Shown: positions 32,038-43,570 of the stretch, piece by piece
Layout: every line of letters starts with the position of its first letter
Position numbering within the stretch: position 1 is the first letter of the stretch
Assembly: GCA_000151295.1 (NCBI GenBank)
Contig: GG745337.1
Location: 1,128,802-1,184,803, forward strand
Source: Allomyces macrogynus ATCC 38327
Taxonomy: Eukaryota > Blastocladiomycota > Blastocladiomycetes > Blastocladiales > Blastocladiaceae
DNA: 56,002 bases
Reading direction: 5' to 3'
The notes under the pieces: generated by a model
What the model saw: only the letters and a program-made list of their open reading frames with translations
The model's database searches: none
Told to the model about the DNA's origin: nothing
Translations under genes and position numbers: made by a program

Positions 32038-34583
32038 TCATTCGTATCCAGGGTAGCGCAGCTCGCCGTGCTCGCTCAAATACTCGACCAACCCCTTGCA
32101 AAAAGGGCTCGTGGAGACGGTATCACCTACACGCACGAATAAGGTCACTCGCGCTCCCATCACGTCGGATCCAGGTCGGAAAACCACGTACTGTCGCACA
32201 CAACGCACAAGTGCCGACGCGCGCGCGTCATGGCCACGTTCAGTCGCCGCTCGTCCCCCAAGAATCCAATCTCGCGCTGATCATTGGACCGCACGAGACT
32301 CAGTACAACGGCCTCCTTTTCGCGCCCTTGCATCCCATCCACACTCCCAATCTCGAGCGCCGGGAACTCGGTATGCAGCCGGTCCTTGAGCAACCCAACT
32401 TGAGCGTTATACGGCGTGATCACGGCAATCTCGTCGGGTGCCAAACCCGCGGCACACAGTCGGCGCACGTAAGCAGCAACCAGATCGGCCTCGCCCTCGT
32501 TGCACTTACTGTCGGCGTTCAGGACGCTGGTCGACGTATCCCCCGCCGACTCGTGCATGTCGGCGCCCGCCGTGTCGTAAAGAACGGCCACGTGCTGCGT
32601 GTCCTCGGTTGATTCGACGTGCGGTAGGTCTGGGAGCACGTGGTCGCGCACCGACGCGTGCGCTTCGAGTTTGCCGTCATAGAGGGCCATGCTTGGGTAG
32701 GCCATGATGAGCTGGTTCATGCGGTACTGCACAGTCAGTAGGCGGACGGCGGACGGGCCGAGCAGCTTGTGTGCGCGCTCGAAGAGCGTGCGGTGCAGCG
32801 GGTGGTTGCTGCGCTTGCTCTTGACGGTCGGCGGGAGCTGTAGATGGTCCCCGGCGAGGACAGCCTTTTTGCCCTTGAGCAGCGCGATCCAGCACTCAGG
32901 TTCTACGCGTGAGAAACAAGTGCGCGACTCACATGGTCAACTCGAGTGGTCACCCGGTCCGAATAGAACACGAAATCGTACCCAGCGCCTGCGCACACTC
33001 GTCAATGACCACCGTATCAAACACTTGCCCGCGCAACTTTTTACTCCCGGCGCCATTCAACGTCGTCAAGACCACTTTCGCGCCATTGATCAGGTTCTGC
33101 ACGACCTTCTTCTCGCGCACGCGCATATCCTTGCGCAGTTCGCGCACGTCCTGGTAAATCGCGCGCCGTTCCTGCCGGTTGCGCGTCTTGGTCACGCTGG
33201 CCAGCTTCGTATCCATTTCCTTGATAATGTCGGTGACCAGCTGGCCTTCGTCGCACGTGCGCACGCGCACGTCGAGCGAGTGCGCGAGAACCGAGGGCAG
33301 GACACGCGCGGGGTGGCCGAGCCGGAGCATCGGCAGCTTGAGCTTGGCGAGCCGCTCGACAATGTTGTCTGGATTTCGTGATTGGGTGAGACGGGCGCGT
33401 GGTTGAGAAATATGTCGCGGTTGCCCTGAGCGTACCGACGGAAATGTTGGAGGGGCCACACACGAGCACGCGCTCGCCGCGCGCCGTGAGCTGGCGAATC
33501 AGCTCGACGACCGTCTGTGTCTTACCCGTCCCGGGCTAAAGGGGCGGGGAACGTGGTCAGAAGCGCGGTAATGACCTCCAATACGAATGAGCAGAACGTA
33601 CCGGCCCGTGGATCAGCGCCACGTCCTGAGCGCTCAGGCACAGCTTGATCGCGTCGACTTGGCTCGGGTTCAGGTCCGGGTTAAACAGCTTGAGCTTAGC
33701 GGGCGGCTTCGAGAAGCCAGCGGGTGCCTGGTTCATGAGCACTTGGACGTGCCGCTCGGGGTTCTTGTCAATCACTTTTTCGAGGTCGCGCAGCGTATCC
33801 TTGAGCCGGTTGTACGTGATCTCGTTGGCCAAGCGCGTACTACACAGAAGAGAACGCTGATCAGTGGGGACAGGGCGAAAGAACCGACAATACTGGAGAA
33901 GACGAACATGCGGCACTTCTCCACCATTTCATCGGGCACAGCGTCATCGAGCACAATCGTGATCTTGCCGTCAGCAACCCGGTACACGACGCCCGACGTG
34001 GCTGGCTTGCCGCCATTACTGCTGTCGGCCACGGTCTTGGTCTTGTCGGATGCCGCATACGCGTCGAGAGCGACAATGTCGCCAGGACGCAGCTTGTGCG
34101 GCGGGAGTTGGTCGACGCCAGGGGTTGCTGGCTCGAGGTCGACAAGACTGGGCGTGAATCAAGCAGATTTAGTGCGGTTCGGCCAATTCTGACGCAAAGA
34201 GACGAGACACCGCGACGACGGACCATTTTCCACCGAGACCGGTGCGGACCGCGCCGACCTTGAGGTTGATCAAGCCGAGACCTGGTGGAGAGTGGATAGT
34301 TGCGTTACATCGTGCACGGGAAATGGACCGAATCTAAGAAAACCGAGCCTTACCGGCTTTTTGAATCTGCGCTGGGGTCGACGCTACACTTTCGTGCGCA
34401 TGTTGCAAGAAAAACAATGAGCTGACTATGGGCTGCAAACATTTGATTCACCGTTTCAAACGCAATGCAACCTTTCAAGAGCTGCTCGGTCTCGCGCGCT
34501 TCCTCGATGCGCTCTTCCTCGACCGCGTCGAGCAGGGCGCCGATGAACTTGGCCGGGTCCAGTCGTTGCGCAGATTGAGCCAT
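32038..34583 (-). CDS. HCS1: SF1 helicase IGHMBP2/HCS1
   Basis: A 5'-3' RNA/DNA helicase of the Upf1-like superfamily 1B; yeast Hcs1 copurifies with DNA polymerase alpha, and animal IGHMBP2 is ribosome-associated. Nine exons: 34583-34472, 34383-34354 (30 nt), 34281-34224, 34147-33908, 33839-33602, 33535-33436, 33368-32982, 32902-32192 and 32126-32038, all in phase, about 654 residues. The N-terminus (ERIEEARETEQLL, then LGLINLKVGAVRTGLGGK and LRPGDIVALDAY) is the 1B beta-barrel. Helicase motifs: LNPSQVDAIKL (Q), GPPGTGKT (I), VVIDECAQALEPECW (II), LAGDHLQLPPTVKS (III), TVQYRMNQLIM (IV), VDGMQGREKEAVVLSLVRSN (V) and RRLNVAMTRARRHL (VI). It ends with the conserved GLVEYLSEHGELRYPGYE. The protein is complete but lacks the R3H and AN1 zinc-finger tail of IGHMBP2, as in yeast Hcs1. 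Confidence 0.95.
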
Positions 34584-35846
34584 GGTCGTGTTGTTGGATA
34601 TCGGTTGGCAATGCGGCAAGTTGGCGTGCTGATCAAGGGTTTGTGCTCGGATCGTTCTGGTGTCGACGACGACGCGTACGCCAGCTGCAGCAGCTCGTGT
34701 TCGACAACAGCATTTCCTTGGCGAGGTTCGAACTTGACGCTTGTCTTGTCAGCGCACAACCCTTTCTGTTTGATTCTTAGTTGATGCGCACTCTGGCCAA
34801 GGCGTTTGACTGGTTGAGCGCCACCTGTTCTTCGTGTCGTGTCGCACTGCGTCCACGGCGTGTCAAACTGGCGCCGTCAGGCAAGAAAGTGGAACCAGCC
34901 AGGACCAGCAACGGGTGACTCGGCGCGCGTGTGCGGAACAGGGCGGTGGGCGTCCGCTGCAACAATCCTGGTTGGGAGTGCACGACACGTTGCTCGGCCC
35001 GTCTCGCATGCAAGGGCGGCCTTTCCATTCTGTCGCGCCATCGTGACGAGCAAAGGTCGTGAAATGCCATGATCCGACGCGTTCAAGTGGAGTGGGACTG
35101 CGATCTCGGCCCATGCTCGAGACGTCAGTGCAAGGCCTGGGCTCGAAAAAAAAGTGGGCGGCGCATCGCCATCAACATGGGACCAAAATTACTATTTGGT
35201 GTAACGCACACCACCGGGTCCCAGGGGCGCGGGGAACCCATGGCGTGGTCGTTCGCCCGCGCGCGCGGCGGCAGCGTATTTTTGGGCGCCCATAAAGAGC
35301 GCGCGGCCCCCATCCTGGTCCCGGTCTGGCTCGCGTCGTGGGTGATTCAAGCTCAAGCTGCCGTGTCGTGTCGCGATCGTTTTCCAACGAGGTGCCTCAA
35401 GTATGCGCGCCGCGTCCGTCGTCGCCGTTCTGAACGCGGCTGTCAGCACATCTGTCAAGGCGACTGTCAACGCAACAGCGACTGCACGCGTTCCGCATCC
35501 CCACCCAGTCATGTTGGCAACGGCCTTGATCTGGGTCGCGATCGTCGTGTCAAGTGTCGCCGCGTAAAGTAAGGCGCACGACGCATATGACGAGGTGCGA
35601 TATCATTGCATACTGCGTGCGTATGGCCCTTGCAGGACCGCGTTTGACGCCCCCCCTTCATGAAATTTAGGAGCTTCATGACCGTGCCACGACGTGAATC
35701 CAATCGCTCGTCGTCGTATTTATTCCGCGGAGCATGGTGGACCGGGTGCCGCGCGCATAGTTATCCGGCGCCTGGAACATGTCGCGCGGGCAACACCGAT
35801 GCAAATAAATACCCTTTGCTATGACAATACACATTTCGCCATCCAA
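34584..35846. other. Gene-poor interval
   Basis: About 1.26 kb between two minus-strand genes. Open frames exist but carry no motif or convincing splice sites. It holds the HCS1 promoter and the dCMP deaminase 3' end, where TATTTATT and AAATAAATA near 35700-35820 may serve 3' end formation. No tRNA found by eye. Confidence 0.45.
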
Positions 35847-37234
35847 TCATTGATCCATGTCATCAAATGGCAACACAGAATCCGGTCGGCTCGAATCAGC
35901 TCCCGGCCGGTCCGTCGCGCTCGTCCGCGCCGAATAAACGACATTCCCGCCGCGCCCCGACGCCAACGCACCTCCACCACTCCCACCGCCGGTAGCCACG
36001 AGCGCGTGTTGCCGGACCACAATCCCCGCGGCCCCAAACAACATCTCCGCCACCCGTTTATCGTCCGCCGGCGCATAGGGTGCCGAATACACGACCGTGA
36101 CCACTTTCGCCTGCACAATCTTCTTGGCGCACCCGAGGCACGGGAACATGGTGCAATACAGTGTCGCGCCCGAGGTCGCGCGCATCCCGGCCTCGAGCAG
36201 CGCATTCTCCTCGGCGTGCAGGCACAGGCACGCGTCGAGCGCGACACCAGCACGCGCGTTCCCGTTGCACCGCGCACACCCACCGGACGCGCAGTTGGCG
36301 AGTCCGCGTGGAGTGCCGTTGTACCCGGTGGAGACAACGAGGTTGTCGTAAGTGACGATGCACCCGACACGTTTTTTCATGCAGTTGGATCGGCGAGCGG
36401 CGAGGTGCGCGAGCGTGATGAAGTACGTGTCCCAGCTACCGTGTCCACCGGGTTCGGAGGTTGGAAATGGGTGGAGAGAGTCGAGGAGAGGGAGAGAGGG
36501 AGACGAACCTGGGCCGCAACCGTTCCGGATCGTCGAGCTGGAAATCGAGAACGGTCGCGCGCAACGCATCGAGCGTGCCGGCGTTGTTGATGATGGTCAC
36601 GTCAGCGAGTGCCATCATTGGGTACGGATCCGACGCCGAGCCCGTCATGTACCCGCGGTCCTGGTCGAGAGCGAGAAACTGTGCCAGATCCGCGGCGCCG
36701 TTTGCCTGTGCGCTTGAGATCGGGACCACCAGTTGCGTCAGCCATCGATCAGGAAACAATCAGCCAACCACACAGCCCTGTACCGCTGGAAACGCGTCAA
36801 GACGGGCGCGTCGACGGCCACGGCCAGGACAAATGGCCGCTTTTGCAGCTTGAGCAGGTCGTGCGCGGTCGCAACGCCCCACACGACCCAGTGCTCTCGC
36901 CACCGGTTGTGGCTCATGACATGGTCCTCGAGCTGCCGGTGCAACACGGCGGAAAAGGTTGGATGAGCTTGCACACCCCTTGACATTCCAAAATCCAGTC
37001 GACGAACCTCACCTCGGCCGCGGTTGCAAATCGCACAATCGCATCTTTTTCACTGTTCCTTGGCGCCGGCTTGATGCTCTCGTTCTTGTGAGGAAGACCG
37101 GCGCTTCGATCAGGTTGGCTGTGTGGTCTCGGCACGGGAACGACTTGGGCGCACTTAAAGCCGCGATCACTTGCAAGTATGCGCGCGACAGCGCGCTTGC
37201 CAGCGTACGCCGGTCCGACGAGTATGATCAACAT
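35847..37234 (-). CDS. DCD1: Deoxycytidylate (dCMP) deaminase with N-terminal P-loop domain
   Basis: Converts dCMP to dUMP, feeding thymidylate synthesis. Four exons, 37234-37008, 36978-36774, 36705-36509 and 36435-35847, encode about 405 residues. The first intron is only 29 nt (GTTCGT...AAG), so its exact edges are tentative; intron 3 uses the same GTTCGT donor and is well supported. The N-terminal half is a nucleotide-kinase-like P-loop domain (MLIILVGPAYAGKRAVARIL; later KRPFVLAVAVDAPVLTRFQR and LADVTIINNAGTLDALRA), found in many fungal dCMP deaminases. The catalytic half starts at SWDTYFITLAHLAARRSNCM, with NGTPRGLANCASGGCARCN (structural zinc), HAEENALLEAG (catalytic His and Glu) and FPCLGCAKKI (PCxxC zinc ligands). 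A Gly/Ala/Ser-rich tail follows. Divergent from the cullin gene. Confidence 0.94.
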
Positions 37235-37768
37235 GGTTGCGCTTGTTTTTGGTAAACCGGCAGGTCGAGCAGGCTGTCGTTATTGCAGTTTTCCTCGCTG
37301 GCAGCGTGTCCAATCGTGCGCGCAGCGTGCTGAAAGTTGGTCGGTGCGCTTGCTCCAAGTTCGGCGTCGTGACCGTCGCAGTAATTAGGGGTAAGTAATC
37401 GCAAATCCTTGCGTGCTTGACAGAGAACTGATTCGACCGTGGAGAAAGTGGAAAGCAAGGGCATTGGTGTTGCTCAGCCACCGTTCGGCCATCGCGGTCA
37501 GCTGTCGGCCGTGGAGCTGTATCAGCAACGTCGTCAAGGGCGCAACGACGACGACGCGCCGTACTCGACTTCGACTGCAAGAATCCCAATCAGGACCCAA
37601 TTTATATTCGAGCCAACTCGGCGCAATACGCTGTAAACGCCGTGCAACTCGCGCTCCGTCAATTACCGGCCCCATTGAACGCCGAGATCAGCTATCAGCA
37701 CTCGCCGGCAGCCGCAGTCTTTCGTACTCGATCCGACCCTCCACCTACGATTACCGGTCCCGGCCACC
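37235..37768. other. Divergent promoter region, DCD1 / cullin
   Basis: 534 bp between two divergent start codons; open frames here lack support. No TATA box is obvious. Confidence 0.45.
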
Positions 37769-40727
37769 ATGTCGCTACGCAAGCGCAAGATCAACTTTGA
37801 CGAGGTGTTCCGGCGGTTCATGGGCGTCGTGCAGCAAATGTACAACCCGATTGCCGTGCACGCGCCGGAACCGGTCAAGGGCATGGACCTGTACCAGTAC
37901 GTTCGCGCTCCACCCCCGAACCGACCGGCGAGCGAACGAGCCCGCTGACGCGCATGCGCGCCATTCATAGTGACGTCTACCTGATGTGCAACAACCAGCC
38001 GCGCCCAATGAACGAGGAGCTGTTCCTGCGCCTGGCCGATTTCCTGGAAGCGCAAACGACCAATGTGGCCGCGGTATGGTATTTACCGGCTCTGTCCTTG
38101 CGCTCTGATCCGGCGAACCCGCACGATATCCTGACCGGACGGTTTGTGCGCGCGCGCCATGTAGAGGATCTACGCGAGCGACCATCTCCTGCAATCGTAT
38201 GCGGCCGAATGGGACATATTCCAGTTTGCGACCGAGACGCTCAACACGGTCTGCGACATGCTCAACCGCACGATGGAGGCGAATTTGCGCGGCGCGCCCA
38301 TGACGTCGGCGATGCGCGCGTTCCAGGGACAGCACCCGAACGTGGGGAACAGTCGGTACCGCCGCCAGAGCATGGAGAGCGTACGTGGCCGTGCGATCAT
38401 GCCGAATCGTCATTTCCGGTTGAGTGCTCATGCTCTATCTGCGATTTAGTTGGCCTACTCATTGTGGAAGGAGCGCGTGTTCCGGCACCTGCGCCGCGAG
38501 CTGATTGGGTCCACCATGGAGGTCGTGCGGATCGACCGCGAAGGGATTCAGGGGCCACACGATGCCGCCAAGGCGCTTGCGCTCTCGCTCGGTGCGTGGC
38601 TATGCGTTTCGCGAGACGAGTATAGCGTGCGCTGACCTTGAACAAACCGCTAGTCACGCTGCAGCCCAAGAAGCGCGACGAGACGACGACCATGGGACCG
38701 ACCGGGTCGCTCTACCTGTCCGAGTACGAGGCCGTGTTCCTGGCCGAAACCAAAAAGTACTACGAGCAAGAGTCGCGGCGCGTCATGCGCGACTTGTCGA
38801 TTTCCGAGTTTATGAAGACGGTAGGCCGTGCCGTCCCCTTTCCTATATTCTGCACCCGCGCAGCATTTCTGACGCGACTCTCGATTTTTTGTTAGGCCGA
38901 GGACCGGCTGAAGCAAGAGTACCACCGCGCACTGCGGTTCCTGCACCCGAGCTCGGTCGACAAGGTCACGGCCGAGTGCCATGCGCAGTACATTGACGCG
39001 CACAAGCACCGCATTCACGACGCGTTCTTGGGGATGTTGCAGAACCGCTTGAGCCAAGGTACGTTGCGTCGCGTGGGATTCATGGACATGGAGAGAGTGT
39101 GAGAGAGGGACGACATGCGACTGACGATGGCTGGATGCATGGTAGACTGCAAGCTCGCGTACGAGCTCATGGCGCTGATTCCGGGCGGCATCCACATGCT
39201 CACGGACGTCTACGAAAAGTACGTGACCGAGGAGGGACGGCGGCTCGTGTCCAAGGTACGTTTGCGTTCGTAAAGATCCCGCTGCAGGTGAAGGAGCTGA
39301 GACTAACGCGCGTGCGCGCTGGACCGGCTATGTAGGACCCGAAAACGCTCGCCAACAACTTGGGCCAGCTGCATGCGAATCGCATGGCCGACATTACGCA
39401 AATGTTCCGGTTCGACCCGAGTTTTGTCGCGGCGCTCGACAAGGTGCGCTTCCATTTCCATTAGCGCCCCCTTCCGTGACCAGTGGGTGAGCACGGACAA
39501 CTGACCCCTCGCGTGGCGGTAATGTGACCCACAGGCATTCCGCAGCATTATCAACGATACAGCAACGCACGCGCCCGACCTGCTCGCCAAGTACTGCGAC
39601 CAGTTGCTGCGCAAGCCGAGCAAGATGTCCGAAGCCGAGACCGAGGACCAGCTGACCATGGCGACCGTGCTCTTCCACTACATTGACGACAAGGACGTGT
39701 TCCAGAAACACTATGCGCGGTACCTGGCCAAGCGACTCATCTACCGCCAATCTGCGTCTGACGACTTGGAGTACCTGATGCTGACCAAACTCAAGGTCGC
39801 GTGCGGCGTCGAGTACACGGCCAAGCTGCAGCGCATGTTCACGGACGTGCAGGTCTCGCAGGAGACGGGCACCGAGTTTCACGCGCAAGTGGAGAAGCCC
39901 AACGCTGCCGAGTTCAATGCGTTGGTGTTGACGGCGGGTGCGTGGCCGTTTACGCAGGCGAGTGCTGCGAGCCAGGCGATTGCGCAGTTGCCCGCAGAGT
40001 TGGCGAATGGGGTGGCGGCGTTCACCGAGTTTTACAATACCAAGCATTCCGGGCGCAAGTTGTTTTGGCTGTGGAACCTGTGTCGAGGTACGAGAAGTTG
40101 TGTTGCGCAAGTGATGCGTGCGTTGGTTATTCGAACCCACCGACCACGTTCCTCACCCTCGATAAACTGTTAGCCGATGTCAAGCTGACCGGATACGACA
40201 AGCGGTACGAGCTGAATCTGAACGCGCACCAGCTTACCGTCCTTCTGCTCTTCAACGACGCCGACACGATCGCGTCCTCCACTATCGCCGGCGTCCTGGG
40301 CGGCACCTCCACCGACGCCGACAAGATCATCCAGTCGCTGATCGACACGCAACTCCTGACCCCAACCCCCGGCGGCACCGTCACCGTCAACAAGAAATTT
40401 AGCAGCAAGCGAATCAAGCTCAAGCTGACCGCCTCATCCGCCGAGTCGTCCGGCACTGGCGGTGGCGCGGCGACCCCGACCGCACACGAGACCGACCGGT
40501 CGCTCGACGAGGACCGGAAACTATACTTGCAGGCGATCATTGTGCGGATCATGAAGTCACGCCGCGAAATGTCGCACACGGAGTTGGTCCCGCTCGTCGT
40601 CGACCAGGCGAAAGCGCGGTTCGTGCCGTCGGTCGTGCTCGTGAAAAAGTGTATTGAGCAGTTGATTGACAAGCAGTACCTCGACCGCGCTGAGCATGAC
40701 CATGATCGGTACCTGTACATGGCGTGA
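37769..40727 (+). CDS. Cullin, CUL1/CUL2 type
   Basis: Scaffold of a cullin-RING ubiquitin ligase. Ten exons: 37769-37896, 37971-38073, 38165-38380, 38450-38591, 38654-38820, 38896-39058, 39146-39255, 39336-39443, 39535-40087 and 40174-40727, all in phase, about 747 residues, the normal cullin length. The start MSLRKRKINFDEVFRRFM resembles metazoan CUL2 (MSLKPRVVDFDE). N-terminal repeats include DVYLMCNNQPRPMNEELF and YAAEWDIFQFATETLNTVCD. The cullin homology domain has DKDVFQKHYARYLAKRLIY, VEYTAKLQRMFTDVQVS, AGAWPFTQ and HSGRKLFWLWNL. The C-terminal winged helix holds the neddylation site IIVRIMKSRRE (Lys near 691) and ends DRYLYMA. Several stretches (AGAWP, FSSKRIKLKL) are closer to CUL2 than to fungal CUL1, but a tree is required to assign it. 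Confidence 0.93.
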
Positions 40728-40764
40728 TTTGGCGCGCGATGGGCGGGGGATGGTGGGATGGGGA

Positions 40765-40782
40765 GGGGGGGGGGGGGGGGGG
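40765..40782 (+). repeat. 18-nt G run downstream of cullin gene
   Basis: A G homopolymer 37 nt after the cullin stop codon, in the 349-bp gap before the dynactin-like gene. Nothing else is recognised in that gap. Confidence 0.85.
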
Positions 40783-41076
40783 AAAGGGTCGAAGTCGTGC
40801 CGGCGAGACCGCACGCGAGGACGCGCAGTTCCTGGACGACGATTTTGGATTTTGCGCGACGGGGAGGTAGGGAGGTAGCTGTGATATCAGTAAAAAAAAA
40901 CGCGTAGGATCTCACGTCGGCGCGCGAAGGCGCAACAAGGTGGCGAACCGTGGCGAATATGAAGTTGAAACTTGAGACAGGGGCGGACTGGAGTGAAGCG
41001 AAACCATCAACGAAAAAGCACTTGCACAGGACAACTCCATTGCACTCAATCTGACATTTTCATTCCAACTAAGACC

Positions 41077-41981
41077 ATGTCCACCTCGGCCAAGCGACTT
41101 CTCGCACACGATTCCGAAGCGCTGCAATCCCTGTCGAACCGCATCGAGTCCCTTGAACGCGCCCTCGTCGGCGCCGCTGCACTCGGTCCCGATGGCACGG
41201 CAACAGCGACCACAGCGGCGCTCATGGACACGAACCTCTTGACGCGACTGCACCAGGCCCAAATGCGGCTTAATGTCGCCGTACAGCAGGCACCTGAGGT
41301 GGGGGATGCGCTCGAATTGTGTATGTCAAGTGCAATCACGACCAATGGCGGTGTAATCGTTTGCTGACAGGAGGGTGCCGCTGGAAGTCCCCGTGGCCTT
41401 GCCCAAGCTGTTCCGGCACGCCAAGTCGCCGTACCAGGCCGCGCACTTCTACTCGCGCGAGGCCATGACGGCGGCGATTGGACCCGCGGCGGCGGTGCCC
41501 GTTACGGCGAAAATGGCGATCATCGAGTCGGCTGAGCAAGACGTCAAGGCCACTTTCAGTGACTTGCTCAAGATTGATGCGGCCAACGAGGGGCTGTCGC
41601 CTGACGCGTTCCGCGGTATGTTTTACGGTTCGAGCTGGCAAAGAGGATGACCAAGAAGGCTGACGGTGTCGTTCTGAATCCAGAAATGGGCAAGTGCATT
41701 GGCGAGTACACGGCAGTCGAAGCAGCAGCACACGACCAGGCCGCGGCGGTCGCGCAGTTGTCGGCACGCGTCACGGCGATCATGGAGTCGTACGGCGCTT
41801 ACGTACGTGGGCCGATATGGAGGATGTGCAATGGATTGGGAACGCAGACTGACGATTTGTCGGCCGTGACTAGGTGGACTGTCTCTCAGACGCGTTTGTG
41901 CAGCTCGACGAGGCGATTCGCGACGCGGAGAAAAAGGTGGTCGAGGTGGAGCGCGCGCGGCGGAAGCAGCAGGACGAGTAG
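41077..41981 (+). CDS. Dynactin p22/p24-like subunit (DCTN3 family)
   Basis: Likely the small coiled-coil subunit of the dynactin shoulder, which helps activate cytoplasmic dynein. Exons 41077-41318, 41371-41607, 41646-41802 and 41874-41981 give about 247 residues. Introns 1 and 3 (GTGTAT...CAG, GTACGT...TAG) are well supported. Intron 2 is about 38 nt with a GTTCCG donor and is uncertain, because a second donor, GTATGT, lies nearby in another phase. The protein begins with a heptad-like helix (LQSLSNRIESLERALVG). It continues with a mid region KMAIIESAEQDVKATFSDLL and a second helical part, and ends with SDAFVQLDEAIRDAEKKV, which fits the SxxFVxWDxxxxxxE end of DCTN3. Identity is by pattern and helical layout, so moderate. 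Confidence 0.62.
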
Positions 41982-42693
41982 TCGCGCGGCGAGACCGGTT
42001 GGGTTGGGCCATTTGTATATTTATTGTCAGGAACGTGACAGTTTTGGGTCGTCGCAGGATTGTCGTCGGGCTGGAGTCGGTCGTCCTTCTGTCTTTGTTC
42101 GCGGTCGCTCGCTCGCCGTCGCTACTCTGTCGCCCTCCATCGGACCATCACCGTCCACGACTTCATTATCGCCGGTCGATGCCAATCCACCACCACCATG
42201 ATGAACTGAGGGTTGGTCGCACTATCGGATACGGCAAATCATGTGCAGCTTCATTTTGTGGGGTCGAAAGCTCGTGGCAAGCCGCGCACGCACCTTGGTC
42301 AGCCGACAGGCAAGGCTGGCGTGCGTGGACCGCGGACGAAGTCTTGTCGTCGTCCTCCTCCTGCTGCACCAAAACAGTCGACCCTGTCGCTGCCCGTTCC
42401 CACCGTACCGCCGTCGTGCGCACCCGCTGCCGCCCCCGAATTGCATGGCCACGGCCAACTTGCCGCCCACGACGCCGCTCCGCCCCACTGCGACCCGCAC
42501 CTGCGGCCCCACGGCGCTTCTCCAGCTCGCCGCACTCCCGCCGCCGTCACCGTCGATACAAACGCCTTGATAAATCTACCAGCAAACCACCAAGCTCGCC
42601 AACAAGATGGCCTCGCGCAATAGCGTTAACCAGTACCTGCCGGCCCCCGTCCTACGTCGGGCAGGGCTCAGCTCGCTCAAGACCAACGCTGTC

Positions 42694-42725
<32 letters not shown>

Positions 42726-43570
42726 ACCACCGCCGGCTGAGACAGCGATGCAGTTTGTCTTGGTGCGGTCGGGTTCGAGTACACCGCTCGCATCCGAGGA
42801 AATGAACCGCACCAAAGTGACGGCTCACCGAGCACAGGTACTTTCTTTGCGCTTGGTGACGCGGCGTCATTGGGGGGCGCAGGGACCGGGACGGACGCCG
42901 CCCAGGGGCGTGCACCACGGTCGTGGCAGAGGACCCATCCGGCGGCGCGCGAGAGAGGCGGAGCGCAAAGCGCGCTGTTGGTGGGCGGGCGAGGGGGGAG
43001 GAGATGCGCTCCGTCGCTGCCACTCATCGCCGTCACCGTGCCCGTCGCTGGCGTTGGCGGCTGCGGACGTCGCGGCGTCGTGCACCGCGATGCGCGCCGA
43101 CGTGCGATGTGGCGCGCCCCGGGAACGGCCGACGAGGAGCGCCGGATGACGTTGCGTCGCTGGGGTCGCTGGGTGAATCACGACGCGTGCGGTCGCCTCC
43201 CAGCCGTTCTCAACGTCGGAGCGGGCCGGGCGCCGCGCGGGGCGTGCACCCACCTGCCCGCCCGTCCTGCCCGCCCGTCCTGCCCGACCGTCCTGCACGC
43301 CGCGCGATCTGCATGCTGCGTTTGGCCGCCATGCCGTTCTCAACCGCATGTAACACGCACTGACCGCCGTCCTCGCGCTCTTCCTCTTCCTCTCTCTCTC
43401 TCTCCCCATTTATCCTCGCCCGCGAATCCACGCTCTCCAACGACGCGACCACCACTCCCACCGACGACGACGACGACGACGACGCCTGCCGCCGCCTAAC
43501 ATGCGCATTTCGCCTGCGCGCCTGCACCCACCGATACCGACCCACCGCTCGACCCGCATCAATCGCCGCA
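41982..43570. other. Interval upstream of SAPS gene, with one possible orphan exon
   Basis: About 1.6 kb without a firm gene. At 42607-42837 an ATG frame reads MASRNSVNQYLPAPVLRRAG, a 14-Pro run and MQFVLVRSGSSTPLASEEMN, and ends at a good donor (CAG before GTACTT at 42838). I could not find a convincing second exon. It could be the first exon of a small unrecognised gene or a leader. The rest is GC-rich and unassigned. Confidence 0.35.

Noticed and set aside
34720..34745. A GGTTCGAA box suggesting a tRNA
   Set aside because: No acceptor stem or anticodon arm can be paired around it.
37954..38625. A 223-codon plus-strand frame within the cullin gene
   Set aside because: It reads through introns and switches out of the conserved cullin frame; it is a by-product of short introns with few stops.
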